Source: Hypericum androsaemum
Taxonomy: Eukaryota > Streptophyta > Magnoliopsida > Malpighiales > Hypericaceae
DNA length: 64,000 nucleotides
Assembly (NCBI GenBank): GCA_963995505.1
Contig: OZ023182.1
Span: 12,206,707 to 12,270,706, forward strand
Direction of reading: 5' to 3'
A program made the position numbers and the translations under genes. How positions within the stretch are numbered: the first letter of the stretch is position 1; every line of letters starts with the position of its first letter. The notes under the pieces were generated by a model that was not told the DNA's origin, did no database searches, and worked only from the letters and a program-made list of their open reading frames with translations. Shown one piece after another: positions 43,774-55,113 of this stretch.

Positions 43774-45617
43774 TGTAACAGGACGAGCATATCTTCTCTG
43801 GAACAAGTCTAAGAGTCTAGTTTCCGGATGCCCATCAGAAGTTGCAACATGTTCCTATCAAATATTGTGAATGAGTTCCTCTTGCGTCTAATGCATAATA
43901 AGGGGAACAAAGTATAGCAAAGGCCTCAAGAAAGAACAAACTAGAAGGAATTAATGGTACTTCAATGAGAGCTGCTTCTTGAGAAATGTCAACATGCTTC
44001 CCTCTCAAAAGCTGCAGTGTTGCTTTGAACTCAATGTCATGACCGATCTTTGCCTACCGGAAGGTAAGGACATTAGTGAAGCAATCTTCGAGAACACTCA
44101 GAAAACTTGTCAACAGGTCAAATAATAACAAGGCTAATAACTGAGATCTTATCCATGCACTTTTGGCATGATGCACATGTCAAAACTGAACTAGAAGACC
44201 AGAGAATTCTCGAAAGAAACTAACCAACCATCTAGGAGACTCTGGAATGAAAAATAAGCCCACGACATGAAGAATACATGGAAGTGAACCTGCAATTTCA
44301 CAAAGGTTAAGATGAGCAGTTCGTACTTCAATAAGCGTACTTTTCATATAAAGTGGAACCATAAAGAACGGAAATCGAATTTACCTACTAAAGCCAGGGA
44401 GCGCCAGGAGATGATGGTTCCCAAGAAATATACTAGTGAAAAACCACAAGTGAACATGAACTGCAAGTTAAACAACATGCGGATGTCACACAGATTTAGA
44501 CTGCACTTGATCAATTGACACCAAAGCCATATACCTTTACCTGATCACTGTATGTAAAGGACCCTCGAATGTTCTTTGGTGTTATTTCTGCAATATAAAT
44601 CGGTACCTGTTGATTTGACATGAAGAACAAGAAGTTATAACTTATAAATATTCCTTGGTCTGCTCATTAGAGCTTCTACTTTTGTAGCCTAATTTGGGGT
44701 GGGAGCTTCATTACCACAAAAATGGCAATTCCATATCCGATCCCTGTCAAAACTCTTCCAAAGTCCAGCAGCCAAGCAGCCTTTTAGTTTCGATGCAATA
44801 TTCTAGTGTCAATATAAAGCTCACTGGGAATAATTGAGAGGCTATACTCCAACAGAATATTGGCTTATCAAGAAAAGAAGAGAAGCAACCTGTGTGAATG
44901 CTGTGGCAAACCAGCCCGCAATAAAGAAGAAATCCGATGCCCACATTGCCTGCATCGAAGAGTGAAAGACAACCCCCAAAAGGCAAAAATAACGAATACG
45001 GGAACAATGAGTATTAATTAACTTACACCTCTGCGACCAACGAGATCTGCCAATTTTCCATTTACTATTGAGCCAATCACTCCTCCAACGGTCATCAGAG
45101 ATCCATAAACCGAATACTACAAAATGGAAACTTCCTCCTCAAGGCTTGGACTCAACCGACGTGTCAGAGTTCATCAGATTTCTTTTAAGTCACTATCTGA
45201 CTAAGATGGTCCCTTGGTCCATAATTAACTAATACTTACTTGAGCAACAGACATATCCAAGTCTTCCATAATCGCGGACTCGGTTGGAGATGAGTACCCT
45301 GACTGCAAAAAACAGAGTGAGGTCGAGTGATATCCAGAGTCAATTAAGCCAATAAATATGCCTAAACATCCCAAATCTATTTTATCTAGCTCTTAAACCA
45401 AAAACCCTCCTTATCTTCCCGTTAACAATTTCATGAGATGGAAGTGCGTGCTTACAGTGAACCCAGATGCAAAAGAGCCGCATATGGCAACCAGAGTACT
45501 GAGAACAACAAGGGAGGTAGTAGTAGCTCCTTCGTCTGCACTAAACGACGTCGGCTTCGCTTCAACTAGATTGGTGGTCAACTGGTCTTGCATGTTCTCT
45601 CCATCCTCCTCCTCCAT
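43774..45617 (-). pseudogene. Transporter C, exons 1-10 (5' half)
   Basis: Minus-strand exons, identical to gene D shifted by 12,654: 45456-45617, 45240-45302, 45027-45116, 44890-44949, 44715-44780, 44541-44606, 44385-44460, 44225-44289, 43961-44053 and 43774-43854. They start MEEEDGENMQDQLTTNLVEA and include DLVGRRG, GRVLTGIGYG, EITPKNIRG, PESPRWL and LFQRRYARPVT. All are open with GT/AG borders. Just past exon 10, in intron 10, the sequence switches at 43,707 to a hAT fragment. Exons 11-18 lie 26 kb away at 17,035-18,259. The promoter side is intact, so a truncated transcript encoding about six helices is possible. Confidence 0.92.
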
Positions 45618-47755
45618 GTCCTTTCTACTTATTTGGGCTCACCAGCTAGCTAATTGAGAACGATGAGTGCGTGTGACTGACTAGCTTAGATTATTTAGAA
45701 TTAAAATAAAGAAGAGGGGGAATACTATACGTTGCAAAAAAAAACCAAAAACTGAAAAGACGAGTAAAATACGATTATATCCCTCAACTTTCACCTCCTG
45801 TACAATTTTAGTCAATTCCTATCAACCCAAATGTTTCCGGAAGTGCTAGATAGGTTTTTTCCGGTTAATAATACCATCGCGTATTCAAACAAAAATTTGA
45901 TATAAATTTTTTAATATAAAAAAGTTTTTAACATTAATTTATTTTTAAAAGTTTAAATTAAGTTAAAATAACTTTTTTGGTATATGATTTAAGTGATTGA
46001 TAACTTTTATCCAAAAAGTTCTAATAACAACAAATTGTATTTTTCTAATCAAATTAGCAATATTCCAACTACCTAGTATTTCGCTCAATCCGCCCTTCAA
46101 GCTTCCCGTACCGGTTACCGAGGCAACAACGACTTTTCTGTTTCCTTGCCAGCTGGGGGCATTTCTGATTACATTTTTGATTACGATAGAATTTTTATAG
46201 TATTATCTATCCGACTTTTCATAGAAAATTAAAAAGTTGGGCAGTATTTATAGAGAATTAAAAATATATGAATTGAAAATATTAAACTCTATTTATAGAC
46301 AATTGAAAAAATATCAATTAGAATATGAATTATCATACCACTCGACTAAATTGAAAAGAAAAAAAATTGATTAGTGCCCCGACCTTAGTTGGTGTCAGGG
46401 CTGTCATCCGCCCCTGGTCACCGACCAGATGACCAGATATTTTGTTTTTCTTTTTTAAAAAAATTTCTCCCTTATGACCAGGTTACCAAAGTGAATGGTA
46501 TCGAAGGGTTAAACCATATTAGGCGGATGGCTGAATTGTACATTGTACAAGCTTTGGGTACCTCAGAAAATTTTACCCTAAAATTACTAAAATGTTGCAC
46601 GTGACACAATGATGGAAAAAAATAAACGAACGAGACTCACGAGGGATATATAATAATGATGCACCTACAACCTGATCCCCTCATTATTATAAGCTACGGA
46701 AACAATGGACCGTTGACTTGATCCACCTAACCTTTTCAAGTTTTTCTTTTGGTGTTCGTGAAAGCTGAAGTAAACATGTCCAAATTTCCTCCTATAACAT
46801 CACATTTTTTAAATATTTTATGTTCTGAATTTAGCGGCCTCGTACAAGATATTACAATTCAGAACGGTATGAAGATAATGTATTAGCAAGACTGATAGGC
46901 CACAAAGAAGTTCTCTATCTTCTATTATGTTGGGCCAATCTCTTTTTAAGAGTCAATACTTTAGGACTTTATGTTGACAATGATGTCATGATTGCTTTTG
47001 GGACTCTAAAGAAAGAAATCTTGATCAAACTCATATTTGTCCAATGGATACAATCTGCTCATGGTAAGCATATTGATTTGATGTACTTTTTATCTTCAAC
47101 GAATAGCCTTTATTACGGGCTCAAGCATATGGTTGCCTGGGTAGTTAAATATTATTAATAAAAAATTTCAAGGAAAGACTCTCCTATTAGTATTTTAACA
47201 TCTTTAAAGTTTGAATTCATCACTCATCAATCTATGGATGTCTCGAAGAATTGTTTGGATATATATCACTACTTGATCATGAAAGTGAGATTTTTGGTCC
47301 AAAATAGACCAAAACCCTTATTTTTGGTCTTCCTAGATGACCTTGCGTACGCCTAAAATTTAGCTTTTGTCCCCTGTACAAGTTTAACTAACGAGTACCC
47401 ATCAATTGGCAAGCGCATGCCAGTTTACCACCCTACGTGTCCTCATTTTTTTTATCAGCTTCCACTTCGAATTTGGCATTGGCTATTAGAGAACATAATG
47501 TAGATCGTCTTTCAAAATCTCGGAGAAAACCTTATTTATTGTAATCAGATACCCGAGCAGAAAGTTATGACTCTTACAATATGACGCATCGTCAGCTCTT
47601 ACATACAATGAACAATGCTCTCAATGACGCCTGATGGCTCAAATCACGGCCTACAAACTTTGGCACTTAAGTCGCTTGAAATCATCCTTTGAAAAATACA
47701 ATCACATCCTACACAATCATATGAAAAATAGTAAAAAGTTCACCCGACGACCCCG
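45618..47755. other. Upstream flank of transporter C, no gene recognised
   Basis: AT-rich, duplicated exactly at 58,272-60,409. It includes the promoter side of transporter C. Around 46,880-47,160 the plus strand has a protein-like open stretch ([20 protein letters not shown], then [12 protein letters not shown]) that I cannot assign. At about 47,300-47,400 a phrase and its near inverse (ttttggtccaaaatagacc, ttatttttggtc) may mark a decayed element end. Confidence 0.4.
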
Positions 47756-48850
47756 CTGATGTAAATTTTGCTATTTTTCATCACTTCGAGATGATCTTTG
47801 TATGCCCCCAAGTCCGCAGACCAAGAATTGATGCGCATCTATTTAAAAGAATCAATTCAAAGTCCAATATAATGCTTGAGCAGCTCCCCACGGAGGAGGA
47901 GATCAAAAATGCCGTTTAGAACTGTCACGGGGACAAAGCGCCAGGTCTCGATGGCTTCAACTTCGAGTTCTTCAAGTCAGCTTGGTGTTACAGCAAGAGC
48001 GACGTGTTTGGTTTTGTGGGTCACTTCTTCAGAACTGGAAATTTATATGCTTTGGTAACTTCATCCTTTATTGCTCTTGTTCCGAAAAAGCCAGGGTTGC
48101 GTGCTTGGCCAACTTCAGATCGATTAGTTTAGTAGGAATAATTTACAAGATCATTTCCAAGCTCTTATCTCTAAGGTTGAAGCAAGTTATTGATCAGGTG
48201 GTGAGTGAGGAGCAATCTGCTTTTCTTTCCGATAGCCAATATTGACTTGATCCTTATTACGGGTGAGTCAATTTATGTCCTTAAAAATTTGAAGCAGAAG
48301 GGCGTTTTGATAAAGCTCGACTTTGAGAAAGCCTTTGACTCGGTTAACTGGGAATATATTGACAAAGTGCAATCGGTCATGGGCATTAGAGTGAAGTGGC
48401 GTGGATGAATAAATTCTTGTGTTACAAGTGCTAGGGATGCAATCCTTGTTAATGGCTCCCCGACACCTCTAATCGAGCTTCAACGTGGTCTCAGGCAAGG
48501 TGATCCATTCTAACCTTTCTTATTTATAATGGCGGTTGAGGGACTAAACAACTTGGTAAAGTAAGCTCAAGCCAATGGGCTAGTTAATGGTTGGGCCCTT
48601 CCTCGTCTATCGAGTCGACTCAACCTACTTCAATTTACCGATGACACCCTCTTATTCTCATAGAATTGCAAGAGGAGCATTGGTAATTTAAACCATGTTA
48701 TCTCGATCTTCGGAGAGATCTTGTTCTGAAGATTAATCCCGGGAAGACCTCTATGATTGGAATAAATATTGAGGATGACTGGTTATCCAACTCAGCTAGA
48801 ATTTGGGGATGTAAAGTTGATCAGTTGTCAATCAAACACCTTCGCATTCC

Positions 48851-49575
48851 TAGGGATGGCAATGGGTAGAGTAGGGTAGGGTATTGATAGGACCCTACCC
48901 ATATCCTTTTTTTTATGGACTCATACCCTACCCTCGACCCTACAAATTTTTTATTGTTAGATTCATACCCTACCCTCCTAGAGACCCAGGATCTACAGGG
49001 TCTGCAGGGTCCGACCCTTTAACGTACTACATTTTGATAATTTTTAATCAAAACTTAATTTTTATATAAAATTTAAATAAATTCAAGACATCTACTACGT
49101 TACACATCAACATTCAATAAAAAAATTGATGAAATATCAAATTTTACAATTTAATTTCAATAGTCCAAGGTTTTTTTTTAGAGTTTGAAGTACATAAACA
49201 ATTCAACAAAAGAAAAATATAGCATGTCAGCTTCTAGTGATCCATCATTCACGACATCTTCTAAGTTAGTTGCGGAATAACATAATAAATATGTTAAAGT
49301 TAACCGTAAAGTATATTATATATATTATCAATACGGTCTAACAAGGGTCTAACTAGAGTCTAATTAGGGTAGAGTCTAAAATAGGATAAAAATGTAAGGG
49401 TAGGGTCCGACCCACAGGGTCTAGCTATGGATTCATACTCTACCCTAGACCCTACCTCTAAACATGGACCCATACCCATACCCTACCCTAGACCCAGTCA
49501 AAGTCAACATACCCTAGACCCGTAGGGTAAAGGTAGGGTCCGACCCTCAGGGTATGGGTATTTCTGCCATCCCTA
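48851..49575. mobile_element. hAT-type MITE with 8-bp target duplication
   Basis: The ends are tagggatggcaatgggta and, reverse complemented, tagggatggcagaaata. The flanks are a perfect 8-bp duplication cgcattcc (48843-48850 and 49576-49583). Subterminal gggtagggt and accctaccc motifs are dense on both sides. There is no coding capacity. It is inserted in the LINE reverse transcriptase. Confidence 0.93.
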
Positions 49576-49937
49576 CGCATTCCCCTGGGATGCATCATCT
49601 CCAGAATCTCACACTTGAGACCCTTTCTCACCGCGATTGACAAGCGACTCGCAAGCTAGAAGGGCAATATTCTTTCTCTGGGTGGGAGACTCACGCTTAT
49701 AAGATCGGTCCTTAGCTGTCTCCCTATCTATTTTTTGTCGATCTTCAAAATGTATGTCGGGGTCATAAAGTAGGTCAATCAGAAGCTACGTACTTTTCTA
49801 TGGTCGGGAACTATGGACTTGAAAAAAGCTGCTCTTGTGAATCGGAACCTAGTTTGCACTCCTAAGGAACTCGGTGGAATGGGTGTGGAAAATATGGCTT
49901 TAAAGAACAATTCTCTCTTGTTTAAGTGGGTGTGGAG

Positions 49938-52443
49938 TGTTAGAGATGTCAAGAAATTGAAGAGAAAATAATTTGTGGGCTTGTTTCCTATTCTATTCGG
50001 ACTAGGTTTTGGACTCCTAATTAGACCTAGATAGCTTACTTGATGTACAAGGATTTGCCTCTATATAAAGACATGTTATCCTAAGGTTTTGTATAGCTTT
50101 GTGACTAGAAACTCATCAATAAAAGTTCTCCTTTCTCACTGTGGACGTAGGCACTAGGCCGAATCACGTTATCTCTTGTGTCCGTGTTCTTTGCACATTT
50201 TGTTCTCTAGTTGCTGAATTCATAACAATTGGTATCAGAGCTTGGTTTGGAGGATGATGGACGGCGCGAAGTTTGCTCTTATGAAGTTCGATGGTTCTTC
50301 AAATTTTGGGTTATGGCAAAGGCGTGTCAAGGATCTCCTCGTCTAACAAGGGATGGTCATCACGCTCTCGGAGAAGAAGCCCAAAAAGATGGAGGAGTAA
50401 GAGTGGAAGGAGACAGGGGCCAAGGCGGTGGCGATAATTCGCTTGTGCTTGGCGGATGATGTGATGTATCACGTCATGGATGAGGAGTCACCAGCTGAGA
50501 TATGGAAGAAATTGGAGGCAATATATATGTCTAAGTCTTTGTCGAACAAGCTTTATCTTAAGCAAAGATTGTACGGGCTCAAGATGAAGGAGGACTCGGA
50601 TTTGAGCCAACACATTAATGATTTCAGTCAATTTGTGAGCGACTTGAGAAAGGTTGATGTGAAGTTTGAGGAAGAAGACAAGGCATTGTTGCTGCTGAAT
50701 TCTTTACCTGGCTACTACGAAAATTTGGTTACAACTCTAACTTGGGGGAAGGAGTCCCTGGTGTTGGAAGATATCACAAGTGCTCTGCTAGGATTTCATC
50801 AAAGAAGGAAAATTGGCGATGAATAAACGAAAGGGCTGGTTGTGAGGGGTAGCCATGGTGATCGTAGTGGGGCAAAAGATGGGAAGGGATCCAAGTCGTG
50901 GTCAAGGAGGTTCAAGGGAAATTACTTCGAGTGCAGAGAAAAAGGGCACGTGAAGAAGGATTGTCCAAAAAGAACTCGGGATCGCGAGGAAAAAGGATCA
51001 GGTTCCGTGAATGTGGCCTCACATTCGAACGGGTCAGATGGTGATCTTCTTTCTGTTTTGTCAAGTCCAAAGCATTCTAATTCCTGGATTTTAGATAGCA
51101 CTTGCTCTTTCCACATGACGCCCAAGAGAGGGTGGTTCGACACCTACAAATTCGTTGATTCAGGTATGGTGACTATGGGTGATGGTTCTACTTGCAGAAT
51201 TGCTGGCATATGTGATATCCAAATCAAGATGTGAGATGGTGTTGAGAGAAAATTGTGTGGGGTTAGGCATGTTCCAAAGTTGGAGAGGAATTTGATCTCG
51301 TTAGGAGCCTTGAATTATAGTGGGTACAACTATAATGTTGTAGGCGGGCTAATGGAGTTAGAGAAGGATGCTGTGGTGGTGATGAAGGGTGAAAGAAATG
51401 CTAGGAACACCTACAGGTTAGTGGGGAACACAGTTGTAGGTGGAGTCACATCGTTGGGTTCTGATAGAGGGGAGAAAAGCTCTTGTGTGATGGAGCGAAA
51501 GCTTGACATGAATGGTTTGAGTGGAGTTGAGATTCGCGGAGACAAAGTTAGCAAGTTCCCGCTATGGTTGTCTAAAGAGACGTGCACGTCAAAGGTGTTG
51601 GGTAGGTTTGGCATTAGGAATGCGAAGCCATTGGTGACACCACGGGCGAATCGGGTATCTCACTCAAGGCCGAACAGTGGAGTTCGAGGCATGTCGAGAG
51701 TTCTACTTGGTGGAACAAAAGGTTGCCCTTTGTATGCTATGGCATGTAGCATTGGTATGAGGTAAGAAGGTCCAGCAGAGAAGCAGTTCAAGGTTGTGGA
51801 GCATGGGGCTGACCGAAAAATAGAAGACGCGTCTATTGGTCGCAAGGTTGCTTCAGCAGGTGGATTTGCTAGTTGGGGTTCAATGGAGATTGGAGGGAAT
51901 AGGCCAAGCAAGCTCGGAAGCTCGAGCTTGAGGGCTGGCTCCAAGTGATTGAACAAAAAAGGAAGAGAGAAAGTTGATATGGTATTATTGATGGCGGTGT
52001 ATCTATGGTCAAGGTGGAGCTGGTAGAGTCGGTTTGGTTTCTCAAGTTCTCATGGTTCTTCATAGGGCGGTCTTTCATCAAGGTGGAGTTTGTTGAAGTT
52101 CGGATGGAGCTTCATGGTTCGTCCATGAGATGATTTCTCGCCAAGGTGGAGATTGTTAGAGATGTCAAGAAATTAAAGAGGAAATATTTTGTGGGCTTGT
52201 TTCCTATTCTATTCGGACTTGGTTTTGGACTCCTAATTAGACCTAGATAGCTTACTTGATGTACAAGGGTTTGCCTCTATATAAAGGCATGTTACCCTAA
52301 GGTTTTGTATAGCTTTGTGACTAGAAACTCATCAATAAAAGTTCTCTTTTCTCACCGTGGACGTAGGCACTAGGCCGAACCACGTTATCTCTTGCGTCTG
52401 TATTTTTTGCGCGTTTTGTTCTCTAGTTGCTGAATTCATAACA
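49938..52443 (+). mobile_element. Non-autonomous Ty1-copia element with 290-bp LTRs
   Basis: The LTRs are 49938-50227 and 52154-52443, both tgttagagatgtc to gaattcataaca and roughly 95% alike. The primer-binding site ttggtatcagagc is at 50,229 and the polypurine tract caaggtggagat just before the 3' LTR. Perfect 5-bp target duplications tggag lie at 49933-49937 and 52444-52448. The interior is only about 1.9 kb: gag, protease start and pre-integrase region, then a jump to the end of reverse transcriptase. It sits inside the LINE on the same strand. Confidence 0.95.
50254..51768 (+). pseudogene. Copia gag with internally deleted pol
   Basis: Copia Gag begins MMDGAKFALMKFDGSSNFGL and continues through YHVMDEESPAEIWKKLEAIY, LYGLKMKEDSDLSQHINDF and ALLLLNSLPGYY. 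The CCHC knuckle is CREKGHVKKDC at 50,930-50,965. The protease start is WILDSTCSFHMTP at 51,085, with DST where DSG is usual. A pre-integrase segment (LERNLISLGALNYSGY) follows. At about 51,540 it jumps to the RT-to-RNase H linker (KVLGRFGIRNAKPLVTPRAN, then PLYAMACSIGMR). Integrase and most of RT are deleted. Stops interrupt gag at about 50,344, 50,398, 50,824 and 51,232. It would need helper proteins to move. Confidence 0.88.
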
Positions 52444-52613
52444 TGGAGGTTCCTCGCCAATCCATCATCCCTGTGGGGCAATCTAATATTCGGTATTTAA
52501 TTCTAAGAAAAAATTATCAGGTATTTACAGCTTTCAACCTACTTCAACCTCCTCGATCCCTATCGCGGTAGGCTGGAGCATTTGGACGGACATATGCAAA
52601 ATCCCAGTAAAGT

Positions 52614-52902
52614 TGTTAGAGATGTCGAAAAATTAAAGAGGAAACGATTTGTGGGCTTGTTTCCTATTCTGTTCGGACTAAGTTTCGGACTCCTAATTTG
52701 ACCTAGATAGCTTACTTGATGTACAAGAGTTTGCCTCTATATAAAGGTATGTTACCCTAAGGTTTTGTATAGCTTTGTGACTCCGATCTATCAATAAAAT
52801 TTCTCCTTTCTCACCGTGGACGTAGGCACTAGGCCGAACCATGTTATCTCTTGTGTCCGTGTTCTTTGCTCGTTTTGTTCTCTAGTTGCTGAATTCATAA
52901 CA
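52614..52902 (+). mobile_element. Solo copia LTR, same family
   Basis: It is 289 bp from tgttagagatgtcg to gaattcataaca, similar to the LTRs of the element at 49,938-52,443. Perfect 5-bp target duplications aaagt (52609-52613 and 52903-52907) show that it is a complete insertion reduced by LTR recombination. It lies within the 3' part of the LINE. Confidence 0.95.
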
Positions 52903-53244
52903 AAAGTCTCCAATGATATTTAACGACTTCACTACTGGTATTCGATTGAAGCTGGTTACAGGTGAAAAGTTCTTCTTCTGGTCCGATGAATGGTTGCTTG
53001 ATGTTTTCTTAATGGAGAAAATTTTTAAGGCTATATACTCTTGTTGTTAATCCTTCAGCCAAGATTCGTGATTGTGGCCACTGGATCGATTCTATTTGGT
53101 ACTGGGAGATGCAATGGAGATGAGCTCTCTTCGTGTGGGAAGAGGAGCAGGAGTCACAGCTATTTAGCCTGCTACGGGAGGCTAGAATCGGATGTTCCCG
53201 CCCATATGTTGTTATTGAATTGCACTTCCGTGGAGACATGACTT

Positions 53245-53298
53245 CAGAGACCTACGAGTAATAAAATTATAAACCAGAGACCTGAAGATAATTTATCC
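53245..53298. mobile_element. Single MULE end, relic
   Basis: The sequence agagacctacgagtaataaa through cctgaagataatttatcc matches the right terminus of the MULE at 4,165-4,214. No left terminus is visible nearby. A second similar but weaker end (cggtacttgaaaataatttt) lies at about 53,354-53,385. Confidence 0.65.
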
Positions 53299-53596
53299 TA
53301 AAATCAAATACAAGGATGGGAGAATTATTAAAATCATCAATTTAATCAAATACGCGGTACTTGAAAATAATTTTCCCATAAAAAGGAACTATAAAGATGA
53401 GGTGGAATACTATATGTCTTTAATTTTTTTTTTGATGGAATACTTTGTGTCTTTAATGGCACTAAGATAGTTGAAGTTTTTTTTCCCACAATCGATATTT
53501 TTTATAAATAAAACTAGCACACTGTAGCATTTCAATCAATCTGCCCCTCGAGCTTCTCGTACGCTGCCCTCTCCTCTTCATGGACCGTAGGATTGG

Positions 53597-55113
53597 ACTT
53601 TGTACTCAGATACTGTATATCGTGGTTGCTCATTGATATGCATTATCTGGTATCAATAGTGTAATCTTCTTTGGTTGATTTTTTCAGGTGAATGATACTT
53701 TACTTATCAAAAATATATATAAGGAAGGTCATGAACCAAAAGACACCGAGTAATTATGACACAAAGAACACAAAATAACCATGCTACATGCATTGGTCAT
53801 TCCAATCATCTCTTTCTTACATTCTCAATAACATTTTTGCTTCCCTACCAACTCTTTTCTTTTTGTCTTACCAAATTTATCTATTTCTTCTATCATTCCT
53901 ACATAATTTCTTCTCCATTTATCTCCCGTTTAGATCATTCTTGCGATGACCACTCTAGATTCATCCTCAAGATCATTTTCAACGTTCTCACAAATTTTAT
54001 TTGCAAAATAATTTTTGGTATGCTCGGTGAGACTAATAACAATGTCTCATAAGAACGATCATATAACCATACTCAAATCGCAGTGTGGAATAAAGATGAT
54101 TATCTACGAAGGATATGAAAAAAAATTGTTAACACATATCGCAGTGTGGATTAAGGGCGTTAAATGAATTTTAGTTCGATTAAGAAATTTTTTTTACTTC
54201 TGAAACATCGATTAAGGAACTGTCGGTGCGAGCGAATTGCACATATGTGGATGCCTCAAGGACCTCATTGCAGTTTACCTTAGTAATTATTAAACGACCA
54301 ATGTGGTTCACGTGGTATCTTTACTGATCGTTGCCCCCTTATTTCTACATTATTTTAGTGTCAGACTTGACTCGACAAGTTTGCAATCATAGCATGACTT
54401 TTTGTAGGTGGAAACCCAACCTTTTCTTTTGAAGTTCAATTTATTGCAATAATTTTTTTTAGGTGGAAACCTCAACATTTTAGTTCGTCGCCAACTGTTC
54501 TCTCCATCCATAAGTCCTTGTTATTGTGACCAGTGTAGGCTATAAATAAGAGGGGCCACGGTGGCTTGCTGTCTCTTCGTCATATCTATCATCGCTAAAT
54601 TTTCGATTGAAATTCTGATACTTGGGGAGAGTTTTTTTCGATAATTTTACAAATCCACTCTAATCTTGATAAGTAACTTGGTAAGGCATATTTTTTGGAC
54701 TAAACTGTAGCCCATCATGAAGTATTGGGCCGATTGTTCAAAAGGATGGCTAAGGGTCTTGCCGTAGGTTAAACTTTTGGCGATTGGATGAGCTTTCTAT
54801 AAAAATTTGGTCTGATTAGCAAGTTGTTCTCAGAATGCAATTAGGAGGATTTGACAAAGTGTTGCAAATGTAATAGATTAAAAGTTTGTTTAGTTCCGCT
54901 TCGCATTATTGTTACTGTTCTTATGTATTTTTCAACAAAATAATAGCTGCGTATGCGCAAAATAGTTTGCTCTTTCCAGTTTTTACACTTCTAGATTGAG
55001 ATCTTGTGTTTCTTGATTGGAATTACAAGATTGGTAAAGATAAAGCAAGGCCTTCTTATGTTGACGAATACATAAAAACATTCCTGAAAGTTGCAAGTCA
55101 TTGGTAATCTTCT
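53597..55113. repeat. Downstream flank of transporter D, inverted copy of 18,260-19,775
   Basis: It matches 18,260-19,775 in reverse complement. No differences are seen from about 54,195 to 55,113, but around 4% lie in 53,597-54,195. A TATAAATA box-like word at 54,540-54,548 (ggctataaataagag) points to the plus strand towards the end of gene D, with no exon after it. Related blocks occur at 7,790-7,960 and 41,545-41,585. No gene is recognised in the interval. Confidence 0.85.

Larger units (their letters stand above)
43708..51346. repeat. Segmental duplication, copy 1
   Basis: This is a direct copy of 56,362-64,000 (offset 12,654, becoming 12,655 after a one-base T-run difference near 48,910). 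From 43,708 to about 48,870 I find no difference by eye. Beyond that I note about six single-base differences (for example near 48,870, 48,922, 50,416, 50,632, 50,712 and 50,864). Together with 17,035-19,775 it makes up one complete unit of about 12.65 kb. Confidence 0.93.
47760..53240 (+). pseudogene. LINE (L1-type) reverse transcriptase, broken and heavily nested
   Basis: A non-LTR retrotransposon pol, in order. LPTEEEIKNAV and KAPGLDGFNFEFFKSAW lie at 47,880-47,985. FRSISLVGIIYKIISKLL and VVSEEQSAFL follow at 48,113-48,230, then KLDFEKAFDSVNWEYID, QGDPF.PFLFIMAVEGL, and LLQFTDDTLLFS at 48,640 in place of the YADD box. Next come a thumb-like [18 protein letters not shown] (about 49,690) and a C-terminal zf-RVT-like FFFWSDEWLLDVF at about 52,975-53,010. 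Stops and frameshifts abound. A hAT MITE, a copia element and a solo copia LTR are inserted in it. The endonuclease domain was not found. Confidence 0.85.

Noticed and set aside
43774..45617. Transporter C as an independent 3'-truncated pseudogene
   Set aside because: The missing exons 11-18 with identical sequence are at 17,035-18,259, so a split gene is the simpler reading.
46389..46604. Small gene beginning MVSGLSSAPGHRPDD (and its copy at 59043-59258)
   Set aside because: It is 71 codons with no domain, no splice context and no conserved partner. Presence in both copies only reflects the segmental duplication.
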